Notes under the pieces: model-generated
What the model saw: the letters and a program-made list of their open reading frames with translations, nothing else
Database searches by the model: none
What the model was told of the DNA's origin: nothing
From: Brevibacillus aydinogluensis
GTDB taxonomy: Bacteria > Bacillota > Bacilli > Brevibacillales > Brevibacillaceae
DNA length: 64,000 nucleotides
Strand: one strand, 5' to 3'
NCBI RefSeq assembly: GCF_031954365.1
Contig: NZ_JAUSVZ010000005.1
Shown here: piece by piece, positions 23,967-32,084 of the stretch
How positions within the stretch are numbered: position 1 is the stretch's first letter
Layout of the letters: each line of letters starts with the position of its first letter
Position numbers and translations under genes: made by a program

Positions 23967-25222
23967 ATACCGAGGCAGGAGCGCTTGCGATCAACCGGGA
24001 ACGCTTGCAGCAGCGGATCGAGGCATTGGCGCAAATCGGCAAAATCGGGGAGACGGGGGTGTGCCGGCTGGCGCTGTCCCCCGAGGACCGGGCGGGCGTG
24101 GAACTGGTCAAACGCTGGATGGAGGAGGCGGGACTCACGACGCGGATCGACCACTTTGGCAACCTGATCGGGCGGCTGGAGGGAGGACAGCCGGATGCGC
24201 CGGTGCTGATGATCGGCTCGCACATCGACTCCCAGCCGTATGGCGGCCGTTTTGACGGCACGATCGGCGTGCTCGGCGGGCTGGAGACGGTGCAGACGAT
24301 GATCGAAAACGGATTTCAGCCAGAGCGGCCGATTGAGGTGGTCGCATTTTGCGATGAAGAAGGCTGCCGGTTTCAAAAGGGGCTGTTCGGCTCTCGCGGC
24401 ATCCTCGGGCAGGTGGAGGCCGAAGAGTTGGAACGGACGGACAAAAACGGCATCTCGCGCAGACAGGCCTTGATCGACTTTGGCTGTGACCCGGAGCGGC
24501 TTGCCGACTCCGTCTATCCGGCCGGGGCAATCGGGGCGTATCTGGAACTGCACATTGAGCAGGGGCCGGTACTGGATCAGGCGGGGCAGCCCGTCGGCAT
24601 TGTCACCGGCATCTCCGGTCCGCTCTGGTGGACTGTGGAATTTGCCGGCTTTGCCGGTCACGCCGGCTCCGTGCCGATGTCGATGCGACGTGACGCCTTG
24701 GTGGGGGCCGCCAAGGTAATTGCCGCCCTGAACAAGATCGCCAGTCAGGACCCGAACGCTCCCACGGTGGGAACCGTCGGCCATCTGGAGGTCTTCCCCG
24801 ATTCGCGCAACATCATCCCGGAGCGGGTCAGGTTCAGCATCGACCTGCGCGATATCGACCTTGACCGGCGAAACCGGCGGGAGGCGGAACTGCGCGAGGT
24901 AATCGAACAGACCGCGGTCGAATGCGGACTTGCGTACACGATCACCGAAGACACAAACAGCGAGCCGCGCTACTGCGCCGAGTGGATCAAGGCAGTGATG
25001 CGGGAGGAAAGCAAACGGATGGGACTTACGCCGCCCGAACTGATGAGCGGCCCGTTCCACGACGCCTTGGCGCTTTCCTACGCTTGCGAGTACGGGATGA
25101 TTTTCGTCCGCTGCAAGGACGGCATCAGTCACAACCCGCAGGAGTATGCCTCCCCCGAAGACATCGCGCTCGGCACTGAACTGTTGTACCGCACCGCCTT
25201 GCGGATGGCCGCGCTCCGATAG
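23963..25222 (+). CDS. Zn-dependent amidase/N-carbamoyl amino acid hydrolase (M20 type)
   Basis: A 419-residue enzyme of the hydantoinase/carbamoylase family (M20 fold), which includes N-carbamoyl-L-amino acid hydrolase, beta-ureidopropionase and allantoate amidohydrolase. The two-metal site is intact: GSHIDSQPYGGRFDG (His, Asp), DEEGCRF (Glu), LELHIEQGP (His) and the C-terminal ISHNPQEYAS (His). The FAGHAGSVPM block forms the dimerisation lid. It is the last gene of the symporter operon and would release ammonia and CO2 from a carbamoyl intermediate. Confidence 0.88.
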   Translation: MNTEAGALAINRERLQQRIEALAQIGKIGETGVCRLALSPEDRAGVELVKRWMEEAGLTTRIDHFGNLIGRLEGGQPDAPVLMIGSHIDSQPYGGRFDGTIGVLGGLETVQTMIENGFQPERPIEVVAFCDEEGCRFQKGLFGSRGILGQVEAEELERTDKNGISRRQALIDFGCDPERLADSVYPAGAIGAYLELHIEQGPVLDQAGQPVGIVTGISGPLWWTVEFAGFAGHAGSVPMSMRRDALVGAAKVIAALNKIASQDPNAPTVGTVGHLEVFPDSRNIIPERVRFSIDLRDIDLDRRNRREAELREVIEQTAVECGLAYTITEDTNSEPRYCAEWIKAVMREESKRMGLTPPELMSGPFHDALALSYACEYGMIFVRCKDGISHNPQEYASPEDIALGTELLYRTALRMAALR

Positions 25223-25273
25223 GCGTTAGTGAACGCCGGCTGTCATGGGTTTCGCCAATCGGCATTTCTCCAT

Positions 25274-25312
25274 ACGGCTGTCTGTCCTGGTACAGACAGC
25301 CGTGTTCCGTAT
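25274..25312 (+). terminator. Hairpin terminator after the carbamoylase operon
   Basis: ACGGCTGTCTGT (25274-25285) pairs perfectly with ACAGACAGCCGT (25292-25303); the trailing T tract is weak (GTTCCGTATT). Confidence 0.65.
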
Positions 25313-25320
25313 TCAGGATA

Positions 25321-25374
25321 CCTGCGGCAAAAGTGCGGCCGCAGGAAGACTTTGGCGCGCTTTTTTGCTATAGT
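25321..25374 (+). promoter_or_regulatory. Palindrome and extended -10 before the nitrilase gene
   Basis: CCTGCGGC (25321-25328) pairs with GCCGCAGG (25338-25345), and an extended -10 (TGC then TATAGT, 25369-25374) lies 24 bases further on. No good -35 is visible, so the palindrome may be an activator site. Confidence 0.4.
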
Positions 25375-25412
25375 TTAGCTATCACGAATATTGCGAGGAG
25401 GAAATCGTCTTC

Positions 25413-26270
25413 ATGAAGATGCGCGTCTCCGCGGTGCAGTATCACCTGCATACCATACAAAGTTTTGATGAATTTGCCCGCCAGGTGGAGCACTACGTGA
25501 AAACGGCGGAGGAGTACGAAACGGAATTCCTGCTGTTTCCGGAACTGTTCACCACGCAGCTGATGTCAATTGGCGACGGGACAGGCAGCGCCCTGCCCAT
25601 TACCGCCCTCCCATCGTTTACGGAGGACTACGTCAATCTGTTCTCCACGCTGGCCGCCCGGCATGGCATGCACATCATCGGCGGCACCCACATCATTGAA
25701 GAAAACGGCCGGCTCTACAACACAGCCTTCCTTTTTTACCCGGACGGACGTGTCGGCCGTCAGAAAAAGGTCCACATCACCCCGTGGGAAATCAAGGGAT
25801 GGAACATGGGCGCAGGAGACGGACTGGAGATTTTCGAGACGGACAAAGGGAAAATCGCCGTGATCATTTGCTACGACATCGAGTTTCCCGAACTGGTGCG
25901 GATGGCCAAGGCGCGCGGTGCCGACGTCATCTTCTGCCCGTCGTGCACCGACGATCGGCACGCGTTCCACCGCGTCCGCTACACCAGCCATGCGCGCACC
26001 ATTGAAAACCAGGTGTACGTAGTCGTCACGGGCACTGTCGGCTCGCTGCCTACGGTCGATTTCATGCGGGCCAACTTTGGGCAAGCGGCCGTGCTGACGC
26101 CCAACGACGTGCCGTTCCCGCCGCGCGGCGTCCTGGCAGAAGGGGAGATCAACCACGACATGATCGTCACCGCCGACCTGGATCTGCAGCTCCTGTACGA
26201 CGTGCGGGAAAAAGGCTCCGTCACCACCTGGCGCGATCGCCGCATCGACCTGTATCCTGATTGGAAGTAA
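25413..26270 (+). CDS. Nitrilase-superfamily carbon-nitrogen hydrolase
   Basis: A 285-residue cytoplasmic C-N hydrolase. The catalytic triad positions are Glu in FPELFTTQ (about 43), Lys in RQKKVHITPWE (about 116) and Cys in AVIICYDIEFPE (about 154). The sequence pattern (TPWEIKGWN, CTDDRHAFHRVRYTSHARTIENQVYVV) matches the branch fused to a GNAT domain in B. subtilis YhcX, as I recall it; here the GNAT is a separate gene directly downstream. Function in that branch is not established. ATG 25413 is 11 bases after AGGAGG; the ATG at 25419 is possible. Confidence 0.87.
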   Translation: MKMRVSAVQYHLHTIQSFDEFARQVEHYVKTAEEYETEFLLFPELFTTQLMSIGDGTGSALPITALPSFTEDYVNLFSTLAARHGMHIIGGTHIIEENGRLYNTAFLFYPDGRVGRQKKVHITPWEIKGWNMGAGDGLEIFETDKGKIAVIICYDIEFPELVRMAKARGADVIFCPSCTDDRHAFHRVRYTSHARTIENQVYVVVTGTVGSLPTVDFMRANFGQAAVLTPNDVPFPPRGVLAEGEINHDMIVTADLDLQLLYDVREKGSVTTWRDRRIDLYPDWK

Positions 26271-26286
26271 AACGGAGGGAAGCCTC

Positions 26287-26964
26287 ATGTACCGCAAAGA
26301 GCTGTACGTCTTTGATCAGGACAAGCCGGTCAAGGCGATGATCCGCAATTATACGCCGGACGACTTTGACGAGCTGATCCGGATCCAGCAGGAGAGCTTT
26401 CCGCCGCCGTTTCCCTCGGAACTGTGGTGGAACAAGGAGCAGCTGACCAACCACGTCACCCTGTTTCCCGAGGGAGCCGTCTGCGTCGAGGTGGACGGCG
26501 TTCTCGCCGGCTCCATCACCGGCCTGCTGGTCACGTTTGACCCGGCTCACCCGGACCACACCTGGGAGGAAGTGACCGACAGCGGCTACATTCGCAACCA
26601 CGATCCCAACGGAGACACCCTGTACATCGTGGACATCTGCATCCGTCCGTCCCACCGCAAGCTGGGGCTGGGCAAATGGATGATGCAGGCAATGTACGAA
26701 CTGGTCGTCCACAAAGGGCTGAAGCGCCTGTTGGGCGGCGGCCGCATGCCCGGCTACGGCCGGTACGCCGACCAAATGACGGCGGAAGCGTACCTGGAAA
26801 AGGTGGTAGCGGGGGAATTGAAGGATCCGGTCGTGACGTTTCTGATGCGCTGCGGCCGCACACCCCTGAAAGTGGTGGCCAACTACCTGGAAGACGAAGA
26901 ATCTCGCAATTACGCTGCGCTGATGGAGTGGAAAAACCCCTTTATGTCCGCAACGAGACAATAG
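26287..26964 (+). CDS. GNAT acetyltransferase paired with the C-N hydrolase
   Basis: A 225-residue GNAT-family protein. The acetyl-CoA site is visible in DTLYIVDICIRPSHRKLGLGKWMMQAMYEL, with an R-x-x-G-L-G-K loop and a following GGGRMPGYGRYADQMTAEAYLEKV block. This is the arrangement of the N-terminal half of YhcX-type fused hydrolases. It lies 16 bases after the nitrilase gene with GGAGGG upstream, so the two products probably work as a complex or in sequence. Substrate unknown. Confidence 0.82.
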   Translation: MYRKELYVFDQDKPVKAMIRNYTPDDFDELIRIQQESFPPPFPSELWWNKEQLTNHVTLFPEGAVCVEVDGVLAGSITGLLVTFDPAHPDHTWEEVTDSGYIRNHDPNGDTLYIVDICIRPSHRKLGLGKWMMQAMYELVVHKGLKRLLGGGRMPGYGRYADQMTAEAYLEKVVAGELKDPVVTFLMRCGRTPLKVVANYLEDEESRNYAALMEWKNPFMSATRQ

Positions 26965-27018
26965 TGCTCCATGCAGACAATCGAGCGCCCATAAATATAG
27001 GCGAGGAGGAATAGATCC

Positions 27019-27690
27019 GTGCAGTACATTCGCATTGCAAGCATTGACGATCCCTTGTTTGCGCGCATGCATCGCCTGATGCAGGAAGTGTTTCCGCCGG
27101 AAGAAGTGCTGGCGTTTGACTTGTGGAAAGAACCGCTGGAAGACCCGGGCATCCGCGTATTTGTGGCCGTCCACGAAGGCGAGGTCGTAGGGGCGACCGA
27201 GTACCGCTACTACGCCGACCTGAACGTGGCCATGACCGACTTTACGATTATCGGGCGGGAGGGGCTTGGCATCGGACGTTTTCTCGCGCTTGAACGGCAA
27301 AAGGACCTGAACGCCCTCGCTGCGGCGCAGGGCAAGCAGTTATACGGCATGTTCGCAGAGATTTACGATCCGTACCGGGTAGAGAACCACGAATTTGGCG
27401 GGATCAAGCCGATGGACCCATTCGTGCGGCGGGAAGTGCTGTCCCATCTCGGGTACAAGCGAATTGACTTCCCGTATGTCCATCCGTCCTGGCAAAATGA
27501 CGGCGAGGCCGTTTCCGGTCTTGACCTGTGCTTCCTGCCGACTAACGAGGACCAGGACAGCCTGGAAGCCGATCTGATCGTCACCTTCCTCACCCGCTAC
27601 TACGCCGTCCTGCCGCAAAAGCCGCAGGCGTGGGTGGAGATGGTGGAACGCCTGTCCGGAATGGACCGCGTCCCCCTTCGTCCGATCTGA
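27019..27690 (+). CDS. GNAT-like acyltransferase
   Basis: A 223-residue protein with a GNAT-like layout: N-terminal HRLMQEVFPPEEVLAF, central strands FVAVHEGEVVGATEYRYY, and REGLGIGRFLALERQKDLNALA as the cofactor-binding loop and helix. The C-terminal half is family-specific (GYKRIDFPYVHPSWQ). Start is GTG 27019, 9 bases after GAGGAGG. It is the third gene of the nitrilase-GNAT-GNAT transcript and ends at a terminator. Role unknown; the partnership suggests acylation and hydrolysis of amide substrates. Confidence 0.62.
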   Translation: MQYIRIASIDDPLFARMHRLMQEVFPPEEVLAFDLWKEPLEDPGIRVFVAVHEGEVVGATEYRYYADLNVAMTDFTIIGREGLGIGRFLALERQKDLNALAAAQGKQLYGMFAEIYDPYRVENHEFGGIKPMDPFVRREVLSHLGYKRIDFPYVHPSWQNDGEAVSGLDLCFLPTNEDQDSLEADLIVTFLTRYYAVLPQKPQAWVEMVERLSGMDRVPLRPI

Positions 27691-27718
27691 CGGGAACGCG
27701 GTGGCTGCCGGACACTTG

Positions 27719-27762
27719 AAAAACTCCTGTGGAGCCGATGGCGCTTCACGGGAGTTTCTTGC
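27719..27762 (+). terminator. Intrinsic terminator
   Basis: AAACTCC (27721-27727) pairs with GGAGTTT (27751-27757) with an inner GTGGAGC/GCGCTTCAC stem, followed by CTT. Confidence 0.7.
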
Positions 27763-27813
27763 ACCCACAGAAAATGAACTCGTCCCCACGCCGGGAAAAA
27801 GGAGTGACGGGAG

Positions 27814-28062
27814 ATGAAAGCCAAAAATCTGGCCGCCATTCTGCTGTACGTGGCTGTACTATTCCATCTGCTCGGGATGAGCGGGTGGGTAGTCCCCGAG
27901 ATGGTGCAGCCGATTCAGCTGGCAACGTTGGGGTTGATGCTGGCGGCGCTGGTGGTCCTCAGGCAGAAGAAGCGCAGGACCAAACGGCGAACGGCGCGAA
28001 AACCGCCCGCGGAAGTGAACGCCCTGGTGGACCGGGCGCAAGAGGGGGATGCGGCAAAGTGA
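27814..28062 (+). CDS. Small two-helix membrane protein before the sigma-54 activator
   Basis: An 82-residue protein with two hydrophobic helices (about 7-27 and 33-50) and a strongly basic stretch (RQKKRRTKRRTARK), then an acidic tail. Topology suggests both ends inside. Not a family I recognise. AAAAGGAG lies 9-10 bases before the ATG. Its stop overlaps the GTG of the sigma-54 activator (GTGA), so the two are co-translated and it might help sense or anchor the regulator. Confidence 0.6.
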   Translation: MKAKNLAAILLYVAVLFHLLGMSGWVVPEMVQPIQLATLGLMLAALVVLRQKKRRTKRRTARKPPAEVNALVDRAQEGDAAK

Positions 28063-29372
28063 ACAGCAACATCCACATCCAGGCCATTTTGGACGCCTCG
28101 CATGACGGCATCATCGCCGTCGACCGGGATTCCACCGTCATCTGGGTAAACAAGAACGCGATCGAAATCCTCGGCCTCCCCGCCGACATCGTCGGAGAGA
28201 AGATCACCCGCTACATTCCGAATTCCGACATGCTGCGCATCCTGGCGACCGGCAAAAAGGAGATCGGCGACATCGCTACCGTGCTCAACCGGCAGATCAT
28301 CATCAACCGCCTGCCGATCATTGTGGATGGCGAGATCGTGGGAGCAGTCTCCACATTCAAGGAGATCACCGACGTACAAAAAATGGAAATGCGCATCCGC
28401 AAGCACTACATGGAGAGCGGACTGGAGGCCAAATACCGGCTGGAAGACATCGTCGGCTGCTCGCAGGCCATCCGCGAGGCGAAAGCGTGGGCGGCCAGTT
28501 TCGGAAAGACGGAGGCGACCGTACTGATTACGGGGGAGACCGGGACGGGAAAAGAGCTGTTTGCGCAGGGCATTCACCTGGTCAGCCAACGCTCGGCCGG
28601 TCCGTTCATCGCCGTCAACTGCGCTGCTCTGCCCGGCAACCTGTTGGAAAGCGAATTGTTCGGCTACGAGGATGGAGCATTCACCGGAGCGCGCAGGGGA
28701 GGAAAGCCGGGGCTGTTTGAGCTGGCCCACGGCGGCACCTTGTTCCTGGACGAAATCGGTGAGCTGTCGCTGCCGATCCAGGCCCTTTTGCTTCGCGTCC
28801 TGCAGGAGAAAAAGGTGAGGCGAATCGGCGGGGAGCGCATCGTGCCCGTCGACGTGCGGATCATCGCTGCGACCAACCGCGATCTGGAGCAGCAGATAGC
28901 GTCCGGCCAGTTTCGCTCCGATCTCTACTACCGGCTGAACGTGTTGACGCTGGAAATCCCTCCGCTGCGAGAGCGGAAAGAAGACATCCCCGACCTGGTC
29001 TGGTCGATCATTCACGAGGTGGGCGAGCGAAGAGACAAAGCGATCAGGGAGGTGGACCCGGCGATCTTTGCCCTGCTGGAGCAGCACAACTGGCCCGGCA
29101 ACGTGCGCGAACTGCGCAACGTGGTAGAGCGCATGGTGCTGTTGTGTCAATCCGACCGCCTGGACGCGTCTGATGCCGAATTTTTTGTCAGCAAAATCCA
29201 GCGTGTCCGCGATAGACCGCAGCCGGGCGAATCTGAGGAAGCCATGCTGATTCGGAAAGTTTTGGAAGAGACAAAGGGAAATCGGATGGAGGCGGCGAAG
29301 ATACTCGGCATGGACAGGACTACTCTGTGGCGAAAGCTGAAAAAGTACGGATACAACGGAACGCGCCGGTGA
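28059..29372 (+). CDS. Sigma-54-dependent transcriptional activator with PAS domain
   Basis: A 437-residue enhancer-binding protein. A PAS sensor (about 5-110, LDASHDGIIAVDRDSTVIWVN) precedes an AAA+ domain with Walker A GETGTGKELFAQ, the sigma-54-contacting GAFTGA loop, Walker B GGTLFLDEIGEL and arginine-finger region. A C-terminal Fis-type helix-turn-helix follows (GNRMEAAKILGMDRTTLWRKLKKYG). It should switch on the -24/-12 promoter 120 bases downstream by binding the phased TGCAAC repeats. The PAS domain implies a small-molecule signal. GTG 28059 overlaps the small membrane gene's stop, with GAGGGGG 10 bases upstream. Confidence 0.92.
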   Translation: MNSNIHIQAILDASHDGIIAVDRDSTVIWVNKNAIEILGLPADIVGEKITRYIPNSDMLRILATGKKEIGDIATVLNRQIIINRLPIIVDGEIVGAVSTFKEITDVQKMEMRIRKHYMESGLEAKYRLEDIVGCSQAIREAKAWAASFGKTEATVLITGETGTGKELFAQGIHLVSQRSAGPFIAVNCAALPGNLLESELFGYEDGAFTGARRGGKPGLFELAHGGTLFLDEIGELSLPIQALLLRVLQEKKVRRIGGERIVPVDVRIIAATNRDLEQQIASGQFRSDLYYRLNVLTLEIPPLRERKEDIPDLVWSIIHEVGERRDKAIREVDPAIFALLEQHNWPGNVRELRNVVERMVLLCQSDRLDASDAEFFVSKIQRVRDRPQPGESEEAMLIRKVLEETKGNRMEAAKILGMDRTTLWRKLKKYGYNGTRR

Positions 29373-29388
29373 CACATGCTGCATGGAT

Positions 29389-29437
29389 TGCAACACATGT
29401 TGCACGTTTTGCAACAACGAGTGTACGCCATGCAACG
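29389..29437 (+). promoter_or_regulatory. Upstream activator sites: three phased TGCAAC repeats
   Basis: TGCAAC occurs at 29389, 29410 and 29431, exactly 21 bases (two helical turns) apart. The first is half of a perfect dyad, TGCAACA-CA-TGTTGCA (29389-29404). They lie 55-100 bases before the sigma-54 promoter and are the probable binding sites of the activator. Confidence 0.7.
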
Positions 29438-29490
29438 AGTAGCGACCGTACATGCCACAATACGACTGAAAATTATGAATATACCGACTG

Positions 29491-29506
29491 TGGTATGGGA
29501 TTTGCA
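29491..29506 (+). promoter_or_regulatory. Sigma-54 (-24/-12) promoter
   Basis: TGGTATGGGATTTGCA has GG at 29492-29493 and GC at 29504-29505 with the invariant 10-base spacing. It is 40 bases before the dehydrogenase ATG and downstream of a sigma-54 activator gene. Confidence 0.85.
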
Positions 29507-29545
29507 AGTGAAAAAGGGCATCCTCATGGCAAAGGAGGAGCCACG

Positions 29546-30622
29546 ATGAAGCATTACGCGGTCGCGGTCATTGCCGGAGACGGTATCGGACCGGAGGTGA
29601 TGGAGGAGGGACTCGCTCTCTTGCAGGCGGCTGCCGAGATTCACGGCGGACTTGCCTTTGAGACCTCGACTTTTCCCTGGAACTGCCGGTATTACCAGGA
29701 GCACGGGCGGATGATGCCGGAGGACGGCCTGACGACCCTGCGGCAGTTTGACGTCATCCTGCTCGGGGCGATCGGTGATCCCAGCGTGCCTGATCACATC
29801 TCCGTCTGGGAGTTGATCCTTCCGATCCGGCGAGCGTTTCAGCAGTATGTCAATCTTCGGCCGATCAAGCTGCTGCGCGGGCTGGAGAGTCCGCTGCGCT
29901 GCAAGGGGCACGCCGATCTCGACTTTGTCGTCGTGCGGGAAAACACAGAAGGTGAGTACTCCAACATGGGCGGACGCCTGCACGAGGGCACACCGTATGA
30001 GCTGGCGGTGCAAAACAACGTCTTCACCCGTTACGGCGTGGAGCGGATCGTGCGCTACGCCTATCGGCTGGCAAAAGAAACCGGCAAGCGGCGCCTGACA
30101 GCGGCGACGAAGTCCAATGGCATCAACCACTCCATGCCGTTTTGGGACGAAATCGTCAAGGAAGTGAGCCTGGAGTACCCGGAGATTGAGACCCGGCTGA
30201 CACACATTGATGCGCTGTCCGCCTATTTTGTCAGCTGCCCGGAAACGTTTGACGTCGTCGTCGCCAGCAACCTGTTCGGTGACATCCTGACCGACCTGGG
30301 TGCGGCCCTCGTCGGCGGGCTGGGATTGGCCCCGTCCGGCAACATCAATCCGGAAAAAAACTACCCTTCGATGTTTGAACCGATTCACGGATCGGCGCCC
30401 GACATCGCGGGCACAGGCACTGCCAATCCGATCGCGACCATCTGGAGCGTGAGCATGATGCTGGATCACCTGGGCGAGCGGGAACTGGGCAGGTTGGTGC
30501 TGGACAGCATCGAAGACGTCCTGGCGGAGCGGCGCGTCCGCACGCCGGACCTCGGCGGGACAGCCACCACGCGGGAGATGGGGCAGGCCATCCGTGAACA
30601 ACTATACCGCAGGGGAGGATGA
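29546..30622 (+). CDS. Tartrate/D-malate-type beta-decarboxylating dehydrogenase
   Basis: A 358-residue NAD-dependent enzyme of the isopropylmalate/isocitrate dehydrogenase family, closest in motif to tartrate dehydrogenase/D-malate dehydrogenase (TtuC, DmlA). It shows AGDGIGPEVMEEG, LLGAIGDPSVPDH, VVVRENTEGEYSNMGGR and the cofactor region HGSAPDIAGTGTANPIA. These oxidise a 2-hydroxyacid with a beta-carboxylate, often with decarboxylation. ATG 29546 follows AAAGGAGGAG; upstream in-frame codons overlap the sigma-54 control region and are rejected. First gene of the sigma-54 operon. Confidence 0.87.
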   Translation: MKHYAVAVIAGDGIGPEVMEEGLALLQAAAEIHGGLAFETSTFPWNCRYYQEHGRMMPEDGLTTLRQFDVILLGAIGDPSVPDHISVWELILPIRRAFQQYVNLRPIKLLRGLESPLRCKGHADLDFVVVRENTEGEYSNMGGRLHEGTPYELAVQNNVFTRYGVERIVRYAYRLAKETGKRRLTAATKSNGINHSMPFWDEIVKEVSLEYPEIETRLTHIDALSAYFVSCPETFDVVVASNLFGDILTDLGAALVGGLGLAPSGNINPEKNYPSMFEPIHGSAPDIAGTGTANPIATIWSVSMMLDHLGERELGRLVLDSIEDVLAERRVRTPDLGGTATTREMGQAIREQLYRRGG

Positions 30623-30625
30623 CCT

Positions 30626-32071
30626 ATGGAAAGGACACAGGCACAGGTGCATCACTACCGACTGTACATCGACGGTACATGGGTGGAGACAGACGAGCGC
30701 ATTCCCGTCACTCACAAGTATACGGGCGAGGTCATCGCCACGATCGCCAAGGCAAAGCGGCAGCACGTGGAAGACGCCGTCACATGCGCGCTGGAGACGT
30801 TCCGCCGAAGCACCCTGACGCCGAGCATGCGCGCAGACATCCTGCTGGAGGCAAGCCGGATTGCCGAACAACGCCGGGAGGAATTGGAACTGTCGCTGGT
30901 CAGGGAAGTGGGCAAGACACGCAAAGACGCCCGGGGCGAGCTGGACCGTGTCATCAATACACTGCGGCTGTCGGCCGAGGAAGCAAAGCGGATTGCCGGT
31001 GAGATGGTGCCCCTCGCGGCTACGCCGGGTGCGGAAAACCGGATCGGCTTTGCCATCCGCGTGCCCAAAGGGGTGATCGGGGCGATTACGCCGTTCAACT
31101 ATCCGCTGCTCCTCGGCACGCATAAGGTCGCTCCCGCCATCGCCGCAGGCAACACAGTGGTGCTGAAACCGGCGACCGCCACGCCGATCGCGTCCTTTCT
31201 GCTGGTGGAACTGTTGGAACAAGCCGGCCTTCCAAAAGGGCACGTCAACATCGTCACCGGCTCCGGCAGCCAGGTGGGAGAATGGATGCTGGACGATCCC
31301 CGGATCGCCATGTACACCTTTACCGGCTCGGCGGAGGTGGGCGCCATCATCAAGCAGCGCAGCGGCCTGCGACCCGTGGCGCTGGAGCTGGGCAACAACT
31401 CCCCCAACATCGTCCACGAAGACGCCGACCTTGACCTGGCGGCGAAGCTGATCGCCCAGCGCAGCTTTCACAACGCGGGGCAGGCCTGCATCGCCGTGCA
31501 GCGAATCCTCGTGGCCGAGCGTGTCGCCGAAGCGTTTACAGAGGCATTCCTGCACGAGGTTCGTCAACTGCGCGTGGGCGATCCGGAAGACCCGGAGACG
31601 GACGTCGGGCCGATGATCAGCGAAGCGGAAGCGATCCGAGCGGAAAACTGGGTGCAGGAAGCTGTCGCGCAGGGGGCGGAGCTGCTTTGCGGAGGCCGGC
31701 GGGACAAAGCCGTGTTCCATCCGACGGTGCTGACGCGAACCACCCCGGAGATGAAGGTAAATTGTCTGGAGGTGTTCGCCCCGGTCGTCACCATCATCCC
31801 TTACCGCACCATCGAGGAAGCCTTTGCCGTCGCCAATGCATCCAGCTACGGCCTGCAGGCAGGCATTTTCACCAACGATTTGAACATTGCCATGCGGGCT
31901 GCACGGGTGCTGGAGTACGGCGGCGTCATCATCAACGACGTCTCCACGTACCGCAATGACGTGATGCCCTACGGCGGCATCAAGAACAGCGGTCTGGGCA
32001 AGGAAGGGCCGCGCTACGCGATCGAAGAGATGACCGACCTGCGCATGGTCGTGATGAATCTGAAACAGTAG
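30626..32071 (+). CDS. NAD(P)-dependent aldehyde dehydrogenase
   Basis: A 481-residue aldehyde dehydrogenase. Key features are the substrate-channel ITPFNYPLLLGTHKVAPAIAAG, the cofactor motif FTGSAEVG, the general base Glu in VALELGNNSPNIV and the catalytic Cys in NAGQACIAVQRI. The C-terminal block EVFAPVVTIIPY is standard. Sequence style is closest to lactaldehyde/glyceraldehyde-3-phosphate-type ALDHs; the substrate is not evident. It begins 4 bases after the dehydrogenase stop, with GGGGAGG upstream, within the sigma-54 operon. Confidence 0.9.
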   Translation: MERTQAQVHHYRLYIDGTWVETDERIPVTHKYTGEVIATIAKAKRQHVEDAVTCALETFRRSTLTPSMRADILLEASRIAEQRREELELSLVREVGKTRKDARGELDRVINTLRLSAEEAKRIAGEMVPLAATPGAENRIGFAIRVPKGVIGAITPFNYPLLLGTHKVAPAIAAGNTVVLKPATATPIASFLLVELLEQAGLPKGHVNIVTGSGSQVGEWMLDDPRIAMYTFTGSAEVGAIIKQRSGLRPVALELGNNSPNIVHEDADLDLAAKLIAQRSFHNAGQACIAVQRILVAERVAEAFTEAFLHEVRQLRVGDPEDPETDVGPMISEAEAIRAENWVQEAVAQGAELLCGGRRDKAVFHPTVLTRTTPEMKVNCLEVFAPVVTIIPYRTIEEAFAVANASSYGLQAGIFTNDLNIAMRAARVLEYGGVIINDVSTYRNDVMPYGGIKNSGLGKEGPRYAIEEMTDLRMVVMNLKQ

Positions 32072-32084
32072 GGGGGGCGTGCCA

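Noticed and set aside
29389..29437. Short regularly spaced repeats considered as a CRISPR-like array
   Set aside because: Only six conserved bases at 21-bp steps next to a sigma-54 promoter; this is an activator site array, not CRISPR. No CRISPR array or cas gene was seen in the window.
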